The notes under the pieces were generated by a model. That model did no database searches. It saw only the letters and a program-made list of their open reading frames with translations, and was not told the DNA's origin. A stretch of DNA of 64,000 nucleotides from Amaranthus tricolor (taxonomy: Eukaryota > Streptophyta > Magnoliopsida > Caryophyllales > Amaranthaceae), in contig NC_080047.1 in assembly GCF_026212465.1 (NCBI RefSeq), forward strand, positions 34,855,057 to 34,919,056, written 5' to 3'. Positions 14,515 through 26,942 of the stretch are shown one piece after another (the stretch's first letter is position 1; each line of letters begins with the position of its first letter). A program made the translations under genes and the position numbers.

Positions 14515-14735
14515 GTGATTTATTTCCTTTTTTCAGTTATATCCTACATGTATAGAAAAGGAAGAAAAGCAAGAACATTTGGTAAACAAGCAAAAGATAA
14601 GAAATTGGTTGTTGGGTCTTTGGATACTTTACCATATTCTGCATTTTGGGGGCTATATGTTATGATGAAGAAAAAAATGTTTTCTGGGTTTGACATTTTG
14701 TGGGCTCTTTCATTGCCTTTTCTCAATCAACAGGT
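14515..14735 (+). other. Possible 5' noncoding exon of the NPGR-like gene
   Basis: A stretch less AT-rich than its surroundings ends in 'ctcaatcaacag|gtttcc', a good donor site. A matching acceptor, 'ttgtgtgtag|aacagag', lies at about 15508, 90 bp before the chosen coding start. An open frame across it does not resemble any protein I know, so I read it as leader sequence. Transcript data are needed to decide. Confidence 0.25.
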
Positions 14736-15596
14736 TTCCTTTTCTTTTACTTTTTTTAATCCTATGATTATGATTTTGATACCCTTTTGTTTGTTTTTTG
14801 TATAACTGTTTGCTTTATGGGTGTTGTTTGACAGTGTTTAAGGTGACTTTTTCTTAATCTTATTTTTCATTGTAATTGTGGTTTTTTGTGATTAATTGAG
14901 GCTTTATTACCTACTTTCATGAACCTATGCTTTTTAAATAGTGTTTTTAAGTGACTTTTTTTTACTGATTATTATTATTATTATTATTTTTTGATTTTCA
15001 TTGTGTTTTTTGGTGATAATGTTGTTTATTTGGATTAATTAATGCCTCATCATATTTTTTAATGATGAAACCATGTTTATCTTTTACTGTTGAGTTTTTG
15101 GTTTTGGTTGCTTTATGAAAGAAAAAGGATGAGAGGAGAAAATGAGATCAAAGTTTTGTTTTGGGGTTTGTTGAATTTTGTAGAGGTTGAGGAAATGTCA
15201 TTTGATTCAATTTTCAGGGTATAAGAAATGAGATGGAGATATAGGTATCATTTTTGTTTCAAGGAAAAATCTAAGATTAGGGTTTTGGAATTTTGACTAA
15301 ACTATCCTTTGTGAAAAAAAATTTGCGCACATGTAGGAAATTATGGACATTTTGCAGTTCTTTATTAAATTTTTCTATTTAGAATTACATGTTTATGGGG
15401 CATGTATTTTTTTCATCTGTTTATAAGATCAACTTTATGTCATAAGGATAGTAAAGTGTGTAGATGGTAATAGTTTGCAGCATTATTTTATTATATGTGT
15501 TGTGTGTAGAACAGAGTTATAAACTCTTTTCAAAGAATTATCCTGACAATTATTATTATGTGTATTCGCGTTGGAAAAGAAGCATTTCACTGTAAT

Positions 15597-18500
15597 ATGA
15601 AAGCTGAGAATTGGAGGAGATCTTGTGGTTTTGGTGGTGAAGTCAAATTGAAGAAGATAATGAAGTGCATCTTTTTTGGGAAACAAGTGAGGGCAGATGA
15701 AGTGGCAGAATCATTGGAGTCGTCGTTAGCTACCCGGGATTATTCAGCTAGTGGACATTCCGCTCAAGCTGGTGAGGCTGTCGTGAAGAATTCTACAAAT
15801 CCGAGCACCATTGAAGAAGCTGAATCATCCCTTCGTGCAAGTGGTTACTTGAATTATGAGGTTGGTTAATTAGCACTTTTGTAAGTACTACATTATTTAT
15901 CTGTTTTTGTTTTTTTTGAGATGAGTATATCTTAGAGACCTAGCTCAATAGATCATGCATAGCTCAGCTTATACATTTATCAAGTGAGTTTAAGGTATCT
16001 ATTATTAAAATTTAGCCCAGTAAATTATTCAAAATTTCCGAGTTTTGTTGAATTCTTAAATGGATTTTCTGATTTGTTCTACTCTGTATATTCACCATTT
16101 AGAATTGGGAAGGGGTTCAATATTATTAGTACCACCTCTTTGACCCGAGGATGTTGTAGATATTTTTTCTTTTTACTTATTAAAAAACTAATCATTATCC
16201 CAATCAGGACGCAATGTGGATTGATGTTTAGACTTTTTACATGAAACAAAATCTTGCACACATGGATATTAATATGCAAGCCTTTTGCAGTGACATAGTA
16301 CTTAATAAGATGGATCGAGACATTAGACATGGAAATGCTATTTATCTTGATGTTTAGACTTTTTTACATGAAACAAAATCTTGCATATATGATATTAATA
16401 TGGAAGTCTTCTGCAGTGATATAGTACTTAATTTGATTGATCGAGGGAGTAGCTAGACATGGAAATACTATTTGTCTTTATCTATGAATCATCCTTGATC
16501 ATTTAAAAGTTGAAATTCGAAGAACTTATGATATCATTTATTGTTCTCTGAGTTAAGCGCCGTAGAGACTGATCTTTGGACTTTGGAATGCTAGTTATGC
16601 AAGCAAATTTTTCAACAAGCATCTATTCCCAGAAGAGTTAGTAATGAGTCAGGGGAAACTGGTAGCAGGAGCCGTTAATGCTCTTTGATAAGGGAAATTC
16701 TGGATTCTGGAATCTGGACAGCCAACCAGTCTTGCAGGCGTGTTATTCTTATTTCCGAAAGTTTGTTTATGTTTGCATCTGGAGTGAAGAAGTACACGTA
16801 GAAAATACTTCCCCCTTGTTCCTTACCTCAGGAGAACAGTAAAATAGTTTGCTTAGTTACTACATTATTATAACTATTAATGAGTCCCCTTGTGTTAGGC
16901 TCAGCAGTTCTCTTCCTAAATGTCCTCTATAGTGTCAGATTTACTTTCATATTTTAAGATGGTTTCAAAAGGAATTATAAAGCTAAGGTAATGCTTATCC
17001 AAACTTCTACATAAGTTATCTTCGAAAGGAAGTCCCTTTGGTTAATAGTGAATAATTCTTGCTTAAAAACTATTTGGCTTCAGTTCTTTTATTTGGAGGT
17101 TAATGTCATGGACTAGGTTAGCCATAAAGATGTAATTACTAACAAAAGAAGAAATCTGTGTGGAATGTACCAAATTGAATGCAAAATGTATTTTTTATAT
17201 CGAGACAAAAAATATAGAATGTAACCAATGAATGATTACAAAAGATTATAATCAAGCACTTCGAGAATCTTGAAGTCTCCCTAAAAGAGTATTAAACTCC
17301 TCTTAAAATGATTACCCAATGAATGACTAATTCCCTTCCCCTTCCCCTTCCCCTTCCCTTCTATTTATGCTGTTTCTCCCTACCTTTTGTCCCCCCCCCC
17401 CCCCAACTAACTAATTACTAAGTATTATTTATTACTAATTCCTATATTATCCCTTCCTATCCCTTCATGACATACCGGCCCCTGAAAAATCCACCTTGTC
17501 CTCAAGGTGGGAAGAATGTATCTCGAGTCAAGATTATTGCTGAATTGTCGACGAACGAGTATGATAAACAGAATAGAATGTGGGTCGTTCCTCTTATCCT
17601 GACAACATGACAATTCAAAAGCCCTCTTGGGTCCCCAAAAGAAAAAATTTAAGTTAAATATAAGTAGAACAAGTTTGAAGACGACTACTCCAACATCGCT
17701 GCCGCCACATCCAACACCTCCTGCTCTACTGTCGCCATCACCACTGCTCCATCCTCTGCCATCACCTCCATATCCACCACCTCCCAATCTTCTTCCTCCA
17801 CCATTATAATCACCTACGAGCTTCCGCCATCTTAACCGCCGATAGAACGTCGAGTTGATTCTTGAATAGGACCTTCAATTAGACCTGCAGCCTTTTTACC
17901 ACCATCATCACCAATAACCACTTCATACTCCTCTTATTCAACATCGCAAAGGCTACAGAAACCTTCAGTTCAGATAAATGATTGATGATTTGCTATCAAA
18001 AGGAGAAATGAATTTGATCCCTGTTGTATCATTAAACCATTTTAGTGACCCTTTTGATCTCTCCCTCATTGCCTTTTGTAAGTTTTCCCTCTCTAAAACA
18101 AACTTTCTCTCCTCTTGGTTTTTCGTTTTCGAAAACCCAAAATTTTCATCTTTAACTCCTTGATAGCTCAATATCTATTCTTGATATATCTTCGGTGTAG
18201 ATATCTCAACTGAAAGTTCATTTACTCCTTTGAAAATTTTTGTAGTGTGAGGATTCTCGTCATTTTGTTTGGTAGGACTTTCTTGCTTTCTCGCTTTTGT
18301 TCTAATACAATTTTCCTAAAGAACTATTGATTTTTGTTTCTTCTCCAAAATCTCGTGTCTAATCTTTGCAAGATTAGCGCTAGACTGTCTGGAAACTTCC
18401 ATGTGAAAAACGTGATATTCTCTTTTGTTGTCAATTTTCGCAAATAATTCCTTAAAATCTGAATAAAGATTCTGTTTATGGAATTTTCACTATATTGATG

Positions 18501-21500
18501 TGCAGTTGTGCACCAGAAGGATTTCAAACGCGAAAAGCACTCCTGTCAAACTCATGAACTCCTTAAAAATCCAGATTGTGACTTCCTCGATCTCCGACGC
18601 GTCCTCGATCACCAAGAATTGAATGTCTCTGATACCAAATGTCATGGACTAGGTTAGCCATAAAGATGTAATTACTAATGACGGGAGAAATCTGTGTAGG
18701 ATATACCAAATGTATTTTATATAACGAGAACGAGAAATATAGAATGTAACCAATGAATGATAATAAAAGATTATAATCAAGTACTTCGAAGCTTGAGGTC
18801 TCCCTAAAAGAGTATTAAACTCCTCTTAAAACTATTACCCAATGAATGACTGCTTCCCTTCCCCTTCCCCTCTATTTATACTATGTCTCCATACCTTTTA
18901 TTTCCCAACTAACTAATTACTAAGTATTATTTATTACTTGATTCCTATATTATCCTTTACCAGCCCCCTTCATGACAGTCAACTATTCACGTCAGTGCTT
19001 TTACCACACGACTATGTGATGCTAAACGGCTGTGGTAAAATTACAAACCGAATAAACTCTAATGAACACCTTATCTAGTACTAAAACTGCTCTCGCCTTT
19101 TTTCTCCATAAAGGTGAACATATTAGGTTGTCTGAGCTTTGCCCCCTTGAGATTTTCGGCATTTTTTTTTATTATACAATCGTCATTTTATATTTTTTAT
19201 AATTTCATCCTAACAAATAAAAGTAACACAATTAAAGGAAGAGAATTACTGAAATAAAAAATAATTAAAAAAAAAAGAATCTTGTAAGTAATAATAGAAT
19301 TTCAAATTAGGAATGAAATTATCATTCAACAACTGAAAAAAACGAAAAAAGTAAGCAAGTAGGAAAAATCGACAAAATTAAAAATTAAGAATTGAAGGAT
19401 AAAGATTTGTATTATATTTTAATTGAATTTTCTTATCTTCAATTAATAATTATTTTGAACAAGTGAATACTTGAATCACTAACAACCTGTACAATGAAAC
19501 AGTCAATTACGAAGATAGTGAAGACAAAGACTTCGTACAAAATTGGCGACGATTATCTTGCGGATAGTTTTGTAATATGCATTGAGAGACAAATAGCAAA
19601 GACATAAAGTGTCAATGAGATTTTAGATGATATTATAATGCTAAAAGAGCGTCGAGCTTTACTTTGATTCAAAATTTACGATATGATTTTTGGTTGTATT
19701 GATTGGCTACATGTTAGTTGAATTCATTTTTTTTGTTAACTCCGCCCCCCCCCCCCCCCCCCCCCAAAAAAATTTTATTCAAGTTTTGTCACTGTTCGTA
19801 CGAGGTTTCTATTAAGGTTCTTTATGTTCTTGCACCCAACTACTGTCAAAACCAATCTCTGAGAATTTTTTTCACTCTTTCTTTATGGTTTTTAGTATAG
19901 GAGTTGAGAAAAGAAGGGGGATATATAAGTACTAGGCTTCCTTTTGAGTTTCTTAGTGTTAATTTTCAGTAAATAAAAAATTCACTTCCAGTATTTGATG
20001 CCTAATTGTTCTAACATATTAATTACAACTGGTGATTAAGTATGTCAAGCTGAAAGAATCCAAATGTTGTTCAAATTTGGGTAAAAGTATAGGGTAAGAT
20101 CATAGTATGATTGGATTCCAGTAGAGCAACTCATGTAGACGATGCTGGTGAGATTTATTTTGCATTGTGAACATAAATTTTTGTTTGATGGTATCTCGAC
20201 TACCTGGAACATCTAAGTGTAATCATCCATATTATTTCCAAATCATATATTCTTCACTTTAGCCCTAACTTGCTCACCTTCTGAAAAAGCATGAGTCCTT
20301 CATATTTCATACGTCTTTTAATAGTTGCAACATTTCTTCCAAACTTGTGATTTGACTTTTTGTTTCATCATGTAAATGAAACTTGGGCGAGCAATGAGTT
20401 TGGGCGCCTTGACACACCTGGGCGAGGAGATTCCTCAGTGAGCGCCTTATAGCTCTTAATGGCAAGAGCCTTAAAGTGCTTAAAGGCAAGTGGCTTAAGA
20501 GATGTTTGTTGTTATTCTCGGCAACCTATTTGATGCGACCACTTGCTTGTCATGAATGTTTTCTCTTTTCTTTCTTTTCTTCTTTGTTTGACTTCTTTTC
20601 CATTTTTTATTTCTCTTCTAGGTTTTTCCTTGGATTTTTTTGTGGGGTTTAAATTTTTCCTAGGATTTAGAGAACTTCACACCCCAAGGTTAGCACTTTT
20701 TCCAAGTGCCTAGAACCTAGCTCTAGAGCATAGTGTAAAATAAGGCCGCATTGCATTGCATTGGCTACGATGCAAAGTTTTTCAAAACAAGCGAAATGAT
20801 GTTTCTCGCTTTGTAAAGGTGAAAAAAATCGTGTTTTGGGTTGTATCGTGGGATATCCTATGATTCGACCGATATTTAAGTGTTACAAACAATAACCACG
20901 TCACTCCCGTTAGCGCATCACCGTTCCGTTACCGTAATCGCGATCGGTACCCCGCATTTTTACTCAATGCTCTGGAGATACATAGTGCCTTGAAGTGCCT
21001 CCCCCCTTTTGAACTAAGATATGAAGTGAAGAATCCCATAGGCAAGTGTATAAGGAATATGTCTAGGGTTTTTAAGCATGTGCAGAGAAAAAAGTAATCA
21101 CACAAATGTTTACCCAGACCCATTATTCATTTTTCGGCCGAGGTGACCTCTTATTGTTGGATTAGATTTAGTCACATTAAATCTAAACAAGACGATAATT
21201 TACTCTTGGTGTAATTGAAAGACAATAAAACTAACTAATCCTAAGCTTAGTAGTCATCTAATATGAGCTGGTTTCCCTCCTTTTTCTTATAACATGTGGC
21301 CTTTTGGATAGAGACATATCTTTTGTGAAGACAACATGAAAATGTGTTGGCTACTCGATTCTTGAAAGCATAATTAATCAGTTAGGTCTTATGAGCTATG
21401 TGCATTGCTCACTTGCTATAATATACAGGAAGCAAGAGCCTTGCTAGGAAGGCTCGAATTTCAGAAAGGAAACATTGAAGCTGCATTCAGCGTCTTCAAT

Positions 21501-24500
21501 GGAATCGACATTGATGCAATTATTCCTAATATCAAAATTACATTAGCCCGAATATATGAGCTGCCAAGACGCAGTTCAAATAATGATGCAGTGCTGCCAA
21601 TGTCTATGCATGCTGTTAATATACTTTTTGAAGCAATCTTTCTTAAATCAAAGTCACTAATGATAATGGGGAAGTTTGAAGGTATTCCTTTTTAGATAGA
21701 TCTTTGGTTTTTGACATTTCCTATTTTATATCTATAATAATCGATTGTTTTTTTTCCTTTTGTTTGTTATTGAAAGCCAATTACTATGCTATTAATTTAT
21801 TTAGGCAATCTTTTCTTTTTTGGAAGTTTTTGTCGATTGGTTAATTTGTGGGTCAATAAGCTCAGGTGGTCATGTTAGTCCAGGACAATTCATTGTCAGT
21901 AATTGTGGGCACTTAAATTCTATTAGTGCACTATAATAAGTAAATTAATTATTTTGGATTAAGTAAATGTACTTAGCTCACAAATTATTCTAAGCCAATT
22001 AAAGTGAAGTTCAAACATGTCCAAGTATAAAAGCATTTGATTTTTACATTATTGAGGTTAGTTTGTAGGTAAATGACCAAATGGCTACTCTGGGAAAAGT
22101 CCATGTTGGAAAATCAATGGAAGATGTTGGAAAACCATAATACATAAGTTCTACAAAAATTTTCATAGAACTCTCTGAAAACCTCCTTTGAAGTGGGAAT
22201 CAAGCATAATCTAATTCGTGCTTCATGCTCAAAGAATTTCAAATTCGTTCGATTGAGATTCAAGCTTTCCATGAAAACCTTAAAAATAGTAGTGTAGATG
22301 TCGTCGCTCTACATTCAATTCAAGTTGACATAAATGTGTCACCCATTAAACTACGGAACAAATTTAAAGGATTTAGTTTATTTTATGTAAACTATTCATA
22401 GAGATTGTACTCATTAATCTGTCAATTTAATTCTATTTGTTACATTATTTTCAATCTTAATTACTTTGACTCGAAATTTTGTGTTTATAGTAATCATTTA
22501 GATTTTTGCATTTCAATGCTTTGAAGTTAAATTGTTTGGATGGGAGGGGATTTGGATGAGAGTATTACTCATAAATTTAGTTTAACTCTACCATTTCTAT
22601 GCATGATGGTAAGGTGAAACCTAGAGGCATCCTAAAATAAAACTTTTTGAGGTTGATGCTATTGTGAAAGAACAAAACATTTTGCTCATATGCTGGACAG
22701 TTAAGTTAGAGGGAAGAGCTGGTTGTTTTGAGGCCTGAACTCTGAAGGGTTTAAATCAATGATTGTTGATGTATGTTTACTAATGGTTTGAAGAGTTCTG
22801 GTTCTAGAATTAAGAGCAAGGAAGAAGAAAAGTTCTATACAAGAGTTGCACCTAGAATCAGAAGAATATCATTTATATGGTATATATCTTGTGGATTGGA
22901 ACTCAGTTTTGAGCTCTTTGATTGTGCATATTTTGTTTATCTTTTGCATGATCGTTGAGTCATGGTTATGTGGCCATTGCTGATGATAGGAGCATAAATT
23001 TGAGGCCTTATTATATGCTGAATCTTTCTGCAGAAGCTGCTCAGTCGTGCCAGGTGATTGTGGACACTGTTGAGTCTGCAATACCGCAGGGTTTGGATGA
23101 AAGGTTTGCTACCAACTTAAAAATGCAGGAGACATTGAATAAAGTAGTTGAGTTGCTGCCTGAATTGTGGAAACTTGCTGGTGAACAGCAGAAAGTAATA
23201 TCATCATATCGGAGTGCATTGCTCTATGGTTGGAATCTTGAACTGGTAACTCAAGCAAAGATGGAGAAAGAATTTGCGATATTTCTTTTGTACAGTGGTG
23301 TAGATGGTTGTCCCCCAACTCTTCGTTTTCAAGTGGATGGAGTATATATTCCTTGTAACAATATAGAAGAGGCAATTCTTCTTTTGTTGCTCGTGCTAAG
23401 AAAATTTCTTCGGAGCAGTCTTGATTGGGATCCTTCAATTGTAGATCATCTTTCTTTTGCACTTTCCGTTTCAGGAGATTTAGAGACCTTAGCTCGTCAA
23501 TTAGAAGAATTATCTGAAGGTACTGTAGACAGGAAAGAAAAATATAGGACTCTAGCTCTTTGTTATCATGGACAAGGTGAAGACAAGATTAGTTTGAATC
23601 TTCTTCGTAATCTTCTTCGTGATCGAGAAAACCAGAATTGTACGCGTGAGCTATTGCTTGCGTCAAAAATCTGTGCTGGAGATAGAAACTGCTCTGAAGA
23701 AGGGATCACGTATTCTGACAAAGCGAACAAGAAACTGGAAGGGGATTGTGCACTGCTGGCCGGTAAAGCCAGCTGCTTTCTAGGTACTTTGTCTTTGGCT
23801 CTATCGAGATTGATGTCTTCTGACTCGAAGAGGGCCTCGTTGCAAGCTCAAGCCCTAAACCTGTTGGGAACTGCTGAAAAACTAACAAAAGGAACGGATG
23901 CAACTGTTCTCTACCATCTTGCCTTAGAAAATGCTGAGCAGAGGAAGTTGGATATTGCACTTACATATGCAAAACAGCTGCTGAAACTTGAGACTGGTTC
24001 TGATACTGCAGGATGGATTCTTCTTGCTCGTATACTGTCTGCGAAAAAGCAGTACGATGATGCTGAAACTATAATAAATGCAGCTTTGGAACAGACTGGG
24101 AAGTGGGAACATGCTGAACTACTGAGAACTAGAGCTAAACTCGAAATTGCTCAGAAAAAAACAAAGGATGCTATACGGACTTATACTCAAATTCTTGCGG
24201 TTCTTCAAGTTCGAAAGAAGAGCTGCAGCATTGGGAAAAAGTGTTTAGAGGTATGTTTCTTCATTATTGCTTGTTCCTCCATTTCCTAGACAGTGTAAAA
24301 ATGCGGTAATGATTGCAATTACCAGGAGTGATGCGGTTATCATATCGCCGAAATGTCGGTCGAAACATAAGATGTACCTTGATGCGGCCCAAAACACGGT
24401 TTCTTTAACACATTTACAACGCGGAAAATATCGGTTCATTTATTTTGAAAAACTTTACAGCACGTCTGATGCAATGCGATGCGGCCTCGCTTTACTCTAT

Positions 24501-25837
24501 GTTCTTAGAGGTAGAACCTAGCTATTGATGTGCTCTTTACCTTCATGGTACATGTTACAAAATGCAAAATGACGTTCATCCGTGAAAGAATTTGCATATA
24601 ATGTATGCAAACAGAACTGGCATCATTTCTACTTGGTGTATTCATTAATGCTTATTCTCTTGGCTTTGACATGTTGCTCTGTCTTAAGCTTTCTTTACCC
24701 AGATAAATGATTACATTTTTAAAATTCTGATGACAGAGGAAAGATGAAGACAAAATGTTGGAGATGGAGACATGGCATGACCTTGCCAAGTTATATACAA
24801 GCCTATCGCAATGGCAAGATGCTGAAGTTTGTCTCTCAAAATCTGAAGCTCTGTGTCCTCACTCCGCTTCTAGATGTCACTCCAGAGGTAATTCATGTTA
24901 CTTTCGAGTCCCTCTTGTTTCTTACTTGGCTTCTTGATAATTTAACGGATACGAGAAAAGTTATCAAGCTGCGGCAGACTAATTGGTCCTTTGGATGAGC
25001 AACAGTATTAATAGTACCTTTTCCATAAACATGTTTTTCTTATTGCAATTAAATTTTGAAATTTTATTAATAAAACTACATTCCATTATTCCAATACCAT
25101 TAAGTGGCTCCCACATAATGTCGAGTTTGGCGGGTCGGATTTACAAAACCGTACAAATGTTTGTGAGAACAATAACAAAGAGGTTGTTTCAAATTTTATA
25201 TGAAGTATATAATAGAGTGATGATCTTCGCTACAGTCGGGAAATAATTTTTTTCTCTAATCGTATGCATATACAAAGGATGTAGGCGGAGATCGCTTGGG
25301 CCCATTTTCCTGCAATATGGTTCATTTTTGTTTTTTTTCTATTACTGAGTGAGTTTCTACCAGATTATATATCTTCTGATAAAAGTATGAGCCGGAAATA
25401 GCTATAATGCAAAATACAATAGAATATTAACAATTTCTCCGTATTTACATGCCTTGATTCGCAATAAATTTGTTTTTCTTGATAGTTCTGACACTTCTTG
25501 TATATTGTGTGAATAAGGTGTACTCTATCAAGCAAAGGGCCTACGAAAAGAAGCTCAGAAGTCGTTCTTGGAGGCACTTGACAAGGATCCCAACCATGTC
25601 CCGAGCTTGCTCTCCATGGCTGAAATTCTTGTGAACCTTGGAGATGCAACGCAGCCAGTTGCCAGAAGCTTTGTGAGACAAGCGATTTGTATTGACAGGA
25701 CTAATCATCATGCATGGCACACTCTTGGCCTGATCCATCGCTCTGAGCCTGCTGGTGCATCGACAGCTGAAGCTGCTGACTGTTTCGAGTTTGCTGCTTT
25801 CCTTGCAGACACTGCTCCTGTTGAGCCTTTCAGATAG
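15597..25837 (+). CDS. NPGR: NPGR-family TPR protein (No Pollen Germination Related), calmodulin-binding type
   Basis: Five coding exons with GT-AG borders and consistent phases: 15597-15860, 21429-21681, 23034-24250, 24737-24887 and 25518-25837, about 734 residues, close to the family length. An inner ATG at 15660 (MKCIFFGKQ) is the alternative start. The N-terminus holds the family hallmark LATRDYSASG and EEAESSLRxSGYLNYEEARALLG (split by intron 1). TPR helices follow, with MSMHAVNILFEAI, ELLPELWKLAG, YRSALLYGWNLE, DPSIVDHLSFALSVSG, a PNHVPSLLSMAEIL helix and the closing PVEPFR. NPG1 relatives bind calmodulin through TPR regions, and Arabidopsis NPG1 is needed for pollen germination; which paralogue this is (NPGR1 or NPGR2) is not settled. 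Introns 1 (5.6 kb) and 3-4 carry transposon debris, but all exons read cleanly. Confidence 0.9.
16223..16470 (+). repeat. Two-copy tandem duplication (~126 bp) in NPGR intron 1
   Basis: 'gatgtttagacttttt' followed by 'acatgaaacaaaatcttgca', 'tagtacttaat' and 'agacatggaaatgct' recurs starting at 16223 and 16349. The copies differ by scattered substitutions, so the duplication is not recent. No coding content. Confidence 0.75.
17104..18977 (-). mobile_element. Non-autonomous LTR retroelement (1.87 kb) in NPGR intron 1
   Basis: LTRs lie at 17104-17472 and 18640-18977, sharing 'atggactaggttagccataa' and much of the remainder. Both start TGTCATG and end CATGACA. Just left of the right LTR, 'gtctctgataccaaa' is the reverse complement of an initiator-Met primer-binding site (TTTGGTATCAGAGAC), so the element is in minus orientation, opposite to the host gene. 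Next to the left LTR the minus strand reads 'caaggtggatttttcagggg', a plausible polypurine region. Flanks are gttaa and gtcaa, a likely 5-bp target duplication with one transition. The 1.17-kb interior shows no gag or pol. Its size is between TRIM and LARD classes. Confidence 0.85.
19125..19795 (+). mobile_element. hAT transposase 3'-end remnant, copy 1 (NPGR intron 1)
   Basis: Related to 32535-33045 along its length. Around 19540-19660 one frame reads GDDYLADSFVICIERQIAKT, then a stop, then NEILDDIIMLKERRALL. This resembles the C-terminal end of plant hAT (TTF-type zinc-finger) transposases (DEFLxDxLVxYIERxIF, IIxxFxxMKxRR). The 3' part includes a (C)21 run at 19745-19765 followed by 'aaaaaaattttattcaagt'. 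It is broken and noncoding now. Confidence 0.55.
20710..20973 (+). mobile_element. Small TIR element, copy 1 (NPGR intron 1)
   Basis: About 260 bp whose two ends are inverted versions of each other (gagcatagtgtaaaataagg at the left; gagcattgagtaaaaatgcg on the opposite strand at the right). The reverse complement of 24288-24525 aligns through most of its length, including 'gtgttttggg', 'ttcgaccgat/acattt' and 'ataaccacgtcactcc/ataaccgcatcactcc'. It is non-autonomous and the superfamily is unclear. Confidence 0.6.
24288..24525 (-). mobile_element. Small TIR element, copy 2, inverted (NPGR intron 3)
   Basis: Inverted relative of the element at 20710-20973. It begins only about 37 bp after the donor of exon 3 (24250) and fills half of the 486-bp intron. 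Its ends 'acagtgtaaaaatgcgg' and, on the other strand, 'aacatagagtaaagcgagg' are related inverted repeats. A reading frame through it is a shadow. Confidence 0.6.
25075..25195 (+). mobile_element. SINE-like dispersed repeat, copy 1 (NPGR intron 4)
   Basis: 'ttccattattccaatacca' followed by 'aagtggctcccaca', 'gcgggtcggat' and 'aagaggttgtttc' follows the layout of the widespread plant Au-SINE-type repeat (CCAATACCA, GGCTCCCACCTA, GGGTCxGATGTACxCAACC, GAGAGGTTGTTTCC). A second relic lies at 46275-46405. Family assignment is from memory of the motif order. Confidence 0.45.
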
Positions 25838-26942
25838 GTGTACCCCTTCCCCCTTTCGTTATACAGGAATTTCATATAGGTTTTTCTGTTGGACATCACA
25901 GACCCATACCCAAATTTGTGGACAAGGTTGAAAATCAATCAGCCAACCCCCCTCCACACCCCCCCCCCCCCCCCCCCCCCCCACCCCCCCCCCCCCCCCC
26001 CCCTCCCCCCAAGAATAGAAAACACAAAAATATATAACAGTTTTAAAGTGAAATTATAAAAAACCACAAGTTTAAACTCCGATTTACCCTTGAATCTTAT
26101 GTCAATCCATGTCTCTATCTATGATCAAAATGTTTAACAGAACTACCTTTATAAGTAAGTCACTAATCTCGTCTATGACTATAGTCCTATAAATTAAATC
26201 TTGCAATGTTTTATGGCTTAATTCGTCATGCATCGACGTAAATCTAAGTCTAACCATTGAATTGTCGATACTATGATAAACACTTATGGATTTATTCTAG
26301 TATAGTCTAGTCTTTAAGGATGTTACATTATTGAAATTTCAGGCTATTAGTTGAAAACATGGATATTATAGCTCAATTCCTTTATAAGTCGGGTGGCGTT
26401 AAGCCAAAACACAATAACCGATTAGTTTTTGTATACTCAATTGATCTGGTTCTGATGTGATGCTGATAGTTTTGTTTTTGGTGTCTTATATTGTCCGGTG
26501 GCGTTAAGCTTTTAACATCATGTGTTTAGTGTTGGCACTATGGGAGCTTGTAATGGATTGACGTTTGTGTTGCATAGCCCACTCCTATGCTTTCCTTTTT
26601 GAGTTGTATGTCTTCGGATGCCAATTTCCAATGGTTTTTACCCTCCTTGGGTTTTTTATGTCAGCAGTCTTGATTTCCCGTCTTTAGTATTTGTTTTAAT
26701 TTTATCTCTCAATTTTAAAAAATAAAGCTTGCTAATAATTGCGTTAGTTGTTTTGAATATGTCATATAGGTAATTTGTTATTACATACTCTTGAGTAATG
26801 TCAATGCTATTGTTTCACTTGCAATTGCTAGTATACTATAAAATAAGTATTAATTTGAAGTGAACTAGATTTAATATGTATGATCATTAACAGAAGAAGT
26901 ATTTTAGGTAAGTATAAACAAAATCTGTGTTTGGCACAGTTC
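25838..26942. other. 3' flank of NPGR and intergenic spacer with C-tracts
   Basis: Immediately after the NPGR stop is the presumed 3'UTR. At 25959-26003 there are 24- and 20-base C runs separated by one A. No gene is recognised between there and the LRR pseudogene, and no polyadenylation signal can be chosen with confidence. Confidence 0.5.

Noticed and set aside
20380..20500. Repeat rich in gcgcctt/aaggc motifs in NPGR intron 1
   Set aside because: Looks like dispersed repeat debris, but I could not define ends or a family.
22955..23033. In-frame extension upstream of NPGR exon 3
   Set aside because: The frame continues by chance into intron 2; the family sequence begins exactly after 'ttctgcag' at 23033.
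23109..24112. Minus-strand frames opposite NPGR exon 3
   Set aside because: Shadows of a conserved coding exon.
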